NCBI GenBank assembly: GCA_003162595.1
Contig: PMNJ01000206.1
Location: 22,464 to 33,231 of the forward strand
Length of the DNA stretch: 10,768 bases
Reading direction: 5' to 3'
Source: Bacteroidales bacterium
GTDB lineage: Bacteria > Bacteroidota > Bacteroidia > Bacteroidales > VadinHA17
Made by a program: the position numbers and the translations under genes. A model generated the notes under the pieces. It saw nothing but the letters and a program-made list of their open reading frames with translations. It did no database searches and was not told the origin of the DNA. Positions 7,124 to 10,768 of the stretch are shown piece by piece; position 1 is the stretch's first letter; every line of letters starts with the position of its first letter.

Positions 7124-7385
7124 ATAGAATTGATTTTTAATAACAGGCAAGGTAATATTTTAATTCAAAAAGATCAATCCGCCGATTATTAAAAAATCCT
7201 GAAAATGGGTTATAATGTAATGTTATATTATGTAGAGACTTACAATTTGGGCGTCTCTGCTGAAAATTGATTCAAGGATTGCAGTTTTGATAATTAAGTT
7301 TTAAATTTACTAATTATTCAATGTTTACAATATCTTTTCATCGCTGCATAAAAATGTTAAGTGTTATTTTTAATAAGTATTTAAA
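7124..7385. promoter_or_regulatory. Divergent intergenic region (promoters for the oxidoreductase and the protease)
   Basis: This 262-base gap separates two genes that point away from each other, so promoters in both directions are expected. Near-matches to the plus-strand Bacteroidota -7 element exist (TAAGTTTT at 7295-7302 and TATCTTTT at 7331-7338). Neither has a TTG or TTTG at the right spacing, so no promoter can be placed with confidence. It contains the inverted repeat at 7231-7260. No small gene is supported. Confidence 0.4.
7231..7260. repeat. Degenerate AGAGAC/GTCTCT inverted repeat
   Basis: GTAGAGAC (7232-7239) pairs with GTCTCTGC (7253-7260) to give an eight-base-pair stem with one T-G wobble and a 13-base loop. 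The arms resemble, from memory, the dispersed GTAGAGACGC...GCGTCTCTAC palindromes found in intergenic regions of many Bacteroidota. The left arm here lacks the inner GC, so this looks like a decayed copy. There is no T-run after it, so it is unlikely to be a terminator. Confidence 0.45.
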
Positions 7386-10220
7386 ATGAATTCAATGAAA
7401 AATTTTAGATTTTTTTTCGTTTTAGCCCTTTGGGGATTTGTGTTTGCAATCAGTTCTGCTCAAATCCAGAATCCTGATAAACCGATACCTGCCGATCCCA
7501 GTATAAGAATCGGGAAACTGGATAACGGCATGACTTATTACATTAAGGCAAACAAAAAGCCTGAGAAAAGAATGGAATTAAGACTTGCTGTTAACGCAGG
7601 ATCCATATGTGAAACACCAGGGCAGCAGGGTTTAGCTCATTTTTGTGAGCATATGTGCTTTGACGGCACCAAAAATTTCCCCGGGAAGAAAATTATCGAT
7701 ATGATGGAATCATTTGGAGTTAAATTTGGTGCAGATTTAAATGCATATACCAGTTTCGATGAAACAATTTATATGCTTAAAGTACCTACTGACTCAATTG
7801 AATGGATCAATAAAGGTATCCAGGTGCTTGCAGACTGGGCACACCAGGTCAGCTTTGAAGATAAAGATATCGATAAAGAACGGGGTGTAATAACGGAAGA
7901 GTGGAGATTGGGCCTGGGTGCTGATGATCGGATGCGGAAAAAATATATTCCGGTCATTTTAAAAGGGTCCAGATACGCAGAAAGACTTCCGATTGGTAAA
8001 ATTGACGTGATAGAAAATTGTCCGCATGATACTCTTCGGGCTTTCTATAAAACATGGTACCGTCCTGATCTGATGGCTGTTATAATAGTCGGCGACCTTG
8101 ATCCGAACCTAGCTGAAGAAAAAGTTAAGGCTTACTTTGACAGTATTCCTAAAACAATTAATCCCAAAACCAGACTTGAATTTAATGTTCCTGATAATGA
8201 AGAGCCATTAATTAGTGTGGTAACAGATAAGGAAGCTTCGGGTAATAACGCTACAATTTTCTTTAAGCATCCTAAATCAGACAATGTAACATATACCGAT
8301 TACCGGAACCAACTGATGAGATCATTATATACCGGCATGTTGAATAATCGTCTCCGGGAGATCGCACACAAACCCGATGCTCCTTTCCTGTATGCCGGGG
8401 CAGATTATGGACCATTTGTAAGCCGTTCACTTGATGTTTATTCTTTATCCGCGGAAGCAAAAGAGAACCAGATTGAAAAAAGTATTGAAGTGATTATGAC
8501 TGAAAATGAAAGGGTGCGCCAGTTTGGGTTCACTTCGACAGAACTTGAACGGGAGAAAAAAGATTTTCTTTCGATGTACGAAAAAATGGCAAAAGAATCT
8601 GATAAAACCGAATCAGAATCATATACCGAAGAATTTATCAGAAACTACCTGACCCAGGAATGTATACCGGGTATACAAAAAGAATTTGAACTTGTAAAAG
8701 AGTTTCTTCCTGACATAACCCTGGAAGAGATAAATAAACTCGGTCAATCGTGGATAACCGATAAAAATATGGCTGCTCTCATTACTGCACAACAGAAAGA
8801 AGGAATTAAAGTTCCATCAGAACAACAGGTTGCTGAGATAATCAAATCGGTCAAATCGAAAAAGATCGAAGCTTATGTTGATAAAGTTTCCGATAAGCCT
8901 CTTCTGTCGGAAATACCGGTAGCTACAAAAGTAGTCAAGAGAACCTATAACAAGGATTTTGATTATACAGAATTAAAATTCGGGAATGGGGTTCATATGA
9001 TTTTGAAACCCACTGATTTTAAAAATGATGAGATTGTTTTATCGGCCTTCAGTCCTGGAGGAATTTCACTTTATCCTGACAAAGATGTGATGTCAGCAAC
9101 TCTTGCTTCCGCAATCATCGCTCAGAACGGATTAGGAGATTATGATTTTACAGGCTTACAGAAAAAACTGTCGGGTAATACTGCAAAGCTTACACCATAC
9201 ATTACAGATCTTCGCGAGGGGGTTGCCGGCAACTGTTCTCCAAAAGATCTTGAAACAATGCTTCAGCTGAATTATCTTTATTTTACAAGGACCCGAAGGG
9301 ACGAAAACGCTTTTAATGCTTATATCTCACGCATTAAAAATATGATTAAACCTGTAAGATCAATGCCTCAGATGATATTCTCCGACACCTTATCCAAAAT
9401 AGTGTCTCAGAATTCACCAAGGGTTATTGCTCTCCCTTCAGATGCACAGTTAAATCAGATTAATCTTGACAGGTCGATAGCTATTTTTAAGGACCGCTTT
9501 GCTGATGCCAGCGATTTTACCTATCTGATGGTTGGTAATTTTAAGGTGGATGAGGTGATACCACTTCTTGAAAAATACATTGGCGGACTTCCTTCGATAA
9601 AGAGAAAAGAGACATGGAAAGATGAAACACCTCCGTTCCCAAAAGGATTGGTAGTTGTTGATGTTCCTAAAAATTCAGAACCTCAGAGTATGGTAGCAAT
9701 GGTTTGGAAAGGCGACTTCAAATGGAATGAAAAAAATTGCGAGGCCTTCACAATGTTAATGGACATTCTTGCTATAAAATGCAGAGAATCGATGCGTGAA
9801 GACAAGAGTGAAGTTTATGGTGTAAGCATTGACGGGGCCACATCAAATGTTCCGGAAAAAGATTTTACAGTTACAGCTCGCTGGGGCTGCAGCCCTGGAA
9901 ACATTAAAAATCTTTCTAAAATTGTTCTTGACGAGATGGAGAAAATTAAAAAAGACGGCCCGACTGAAATTGATTTGAATAAAGTTAAGGAGACATTAAT
10001 CCGTGAGCGTGAAACCAAAATGAAAGAAAATGGATTTTGGTTAAGTGCTCTTCAGGATCATTTTTTCTCCGGCGACCCTCTTCTTTCTCTGGAGGAATAT
10101 AAAACACTTGTTAATTCCTTCACAGGGAGTGATATAAAAGTCTTAGCTGATAAGTACTTGAATACGAATGGCTATGTTGAGGTAACTTTAACTCCTGCAC
10201 CAAAAAAAGAAACTAAATAG
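7386..10220 (+). CDS. Secreted M16 (insulinase/pitrilysin) zinc peptidase, PqqL-like
   Basis: This is a 944-residue protein. A hydrophobic N-terminal signal peptide (about 5-25) probably ends at SSA-Q26, which places the enzyme in the periplasm or outer envelope. It contains two tandem M16 halves. The N-terminal one (about 39-250, then its companion domain to about 500) holds the inverted zinc motif HFCEH (85-89), with Glu88 as the base and His85 and His89 as zinc ligands, followed by ERGVITEEW (165-173). By analogy with insulysin, Glu172 is the likely third ligand. The second half (about 520-940) has no HxxEH, as expected for the inactive half that closes the chamber, but keeps the late REDKSEVYGV segment (about 808-817). 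Length and layout match PqqL-type peptidases of about 930 residues. The likely role is degrading peptides in the envelope. ATG 7386 or ATG 7395 could be the start; both keep the signal peptide. No pqq genes are nearby. Confidence 0.92.
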   Translation: MNSMKNFRFFFVLALWGFVFAISSAQIQNPDKPIPADPSIRIGKLDNGMTYYIKANKKPEKRMELRLAVNAGSICETPGQQGLAHFCEHMCFDGTKNFPGKKIIDMMESFGVKFGADLNAYTSFDETIYMLKVPTDSIEWINKGIQVLADWAHQVSFEDKDIDKERGVITEEWRLGLGADDRMRKKYIPVILKGSRYAERLPIGKIDVIENCPHDTLRAFYKTWYRPDLMAVIIVGDLDPNLAEEKVKAYFDSIPKTINPKTRLEFNVPDNEEPLISVVTDKEASGNNATIFFKHPKSDNVTYTDYRNQLMRSLYTGMLNNRLREIAHKPDAPFLYAGADYGPFVSRSLDVYSLSAEAKENQIEKSIEVIMTENERVRQFGFTSTELEREKKDFLSMYEKMAKESDKTESESYTEEFIRNYLTQECIPGIQKEFELVKEFLPDITLEEINKLGQSWITDKNMAALITAQQKEGIKVPSEQQVAEIIKSVKSKKIEAYVDKVSDKPLLSEIPVATKVVKRTYNKDFDYTELKFGNGVHMILKPTDFKNDEIVLSAFSPGGISLYPDKDVMSATLASAIIAQNGLGDYDFTGLQKKLSGNTAKLTPYITDLREGVAGNCSPKDLETMLQLNYLYFTRTRRDENAFNAYISRIKNMIKPVRSMPQMIFSDTLSKIVSQNSPRVIALPSDAQLNQINLDRSIAIFKDRFADASDFTYLMVGNFKVDEVIPLLEKYIGGLPSIKRKETWKDETPPFPKGLVVVDVPKNSEPQSMVAMVWKGDFKWNEKNCEAFTMLMDILAIKCRESMREDKSEVYGVSIDGATSNVPEKDFTVTARWGCSPGNIKNLSKIVLDEMEKIKKDGPTEIDLNKVKETLIRERETKMKENGFWLSALQDHFFSGDPLLSLEEYKTLVNSFTGSDIKVLADKYLNTNGYVEVTLTPAPKKETK

Positions 10221-10240
10221 TAAGTTTTTAATACATATTC

Positions 10241-10269
10241 TCTGAGAAGTCCTGACAAGACTTCTCAGA
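10241..10269. terminator. Hairpin terminator between convergent genes
   Basis: CTGAGAAGTC (10242-10251) and GACTTCTCAG (10259-10268) form a perfect 10-base-pair stem, extended by a T-A pair (10241/10269), with a seven-base loop. It lies 20 bases after the protease stop and one base beyond the kinase stop, so it probably ends both transcripts. T-runs are weak on both sides (AATTAAAAC on the plus side), so termination strength is uncertain. Confidence 0.6.
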
Positions 10270-10270
10270 A

Positions 10271-10768
10271 TTAAAACAAGCCGTGAAGCTCAGCGTTGAT
10301 CTTATCAATAACCTCACTCAGGTGATCTCTGTTATTTGGAAAATTATAGTGATCAGCTTCTATTATAAGAACTTTGCCCAGATTGTAAGTTTCAATCCAG
10401 GCTTCGTATCTTTCATTTAACCTTTTCAGGTAATCGATACGGATAGAACTTTCATATTCCCTGCCTCGTTTCTGGATCTGATTTACGAGTGTAGGAACTG
10501 ATGCTCTGAGATAAAGAAGCAGATCCGGTGGCTTCACGAGAGAGCTCATCATTTTAAAAAGTAAAGAATAATTATCAAAGTCGCGTGTCGACATCAGTCC
10601 CATCGAATGAAGATTCGGTGCGAAAATGTATGCATCCTCATAAATGGTCCTGTCCTGAATAATGGTTTTATCCGATTTCCTGATTTCGAGAATCTGACTG
10701 AAGCGGGAATTAAGAAAATAGATTTGCAGGTTAAATGACCAGCGTTGCATATCTTCATAAAAGTCATT
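10271..10768 (-). CDS. Deoxynucleoside kinase, 5' end cut by the window edge
   Basis: 165 residues are visible and the frame continues past the right edge: the codons before the internal Met at 10750 read NDFYED, as expected in the family just before MQRWSFNLQIYFLNSRF. The missing N-terminus, probably about 40 residues, would hold the ATP-binding P-loop. The protein belongs to the dCK/dGK family of cytosolic kinases, which phosphorylate salvaged deoxynucleosides to monophosphates. Visible landmarks are the substrate-site segment QDRTIYEDAYIFA and the LID-like arginine segment around KRGREYE, followed by IRIDYLKRLNERYEAW. The base preference (purine or pyrimidine) cannot be told. The gene converges on the M16 protease across a shared hairpin. 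Nothing suggests it is broken, but its true start is outside the window. Confidence 0.9.
   Translation of the reverse strand, partial: NDFYEDMQRWSFNLQIYFLNSRFSQILEIRKSDKTIIQDRTIYEDAYIFAPNLHSMGLMSTRDFDNYSLLFKMMSSLVKPPDLLLYLRASVPTLVNQIQKRGREYESSIRIDYLKRLNERYEAWIETYNLGKVLIIEADHYNFPNNRDHLSEVIDKINAELHGLF

Noticed and set aside
7231..7260. The inverted repeat as an intrinsic terminator or riboswitch.
   Set aside because: There is no T-run and no gene ends just upstream on either strand. No conserved riboswitch elements are visible.

Overview
The window looks like chromosomal DNA from a Bacteroidota species, probably Bacteroidales or a relative. The DNA is AT-rich, and gene starts are preceded by A/T-rich leaders with no clear Shine-Dalgarno sequence. 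The protein set fits too: a short TatA, a Tat-signal Gfo/Idh/MocA oxidoreductase, a PqqL-like secreted M16 protease with two M16 halves, and a deoxynucleoside kinase with the WSFNLQIYFLNSRF segment. The assignment rests on recognised protein families, not on a database search.

Layout, left to right. Bases 1-159 hold no certain gene, perhaps only the edge of a neighbour. tatA (160-366, +) is followed by a good intrinsic terminator (391-424). A gap follows that contains a 48-residue two-helix membrane micro-ORF (581-727, +). Next is a long-chain acyl-CoA synthetase (767-2554, +). After a 183-base gap comes a YghZ-type aldo-keto reductase (2738-3733, +), whose stop codon overlaps the start of a GT39/ArnT-like membrane glycosyltransferase (3730-5448, +). 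That gene meets a GtrA-family membrane protein (5438-5806, -) tail to tail, with an 11-base overlap. GtrA lies 9 bases downstream of a Tat-exported Gfo/Idh/MocA oxidoreductase (5816-7123, -). A divergent intergenic region with a degenerate inverted repeat (7231-7260) separates it from the M16 protease (7386-10220, +). A perfect hairpin (10241-10269) lies between the protease and a convergent deoxynucleoside kinase that runs off the right edge (10271-10768, -).

How the genes relate. Two pairs look co-transcribed: the reductase with the GT39 transferase (ATGA overlap), and the oxidoreductase with GtrA (9-base gap). GtrA and GT39 proteins both belong to undecaprenyl-phosphate-linked sugar transfer to cell-envelope acceptors, so the converging pair may be one envelope-glycosylation module. 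The oxidoreductase carries a twin-arginine signal and so would be a client of a Tat translocase such as the one TatA belongs to. The acyl-CoA synthetase, protease and nucleoside kinase look like ordinary housekeeping genes.

I saw no tRNA or rRNA gene, CRISPR array, transposase, phage gene or recognisable defence system. I do not see strong evidence of a new biological system. The points most worth checking are the micro-ORF, the histidine at the usual polar position of TatA, the overlapping glycosylation genes, and the C-terminal extension of the GT39 protein.
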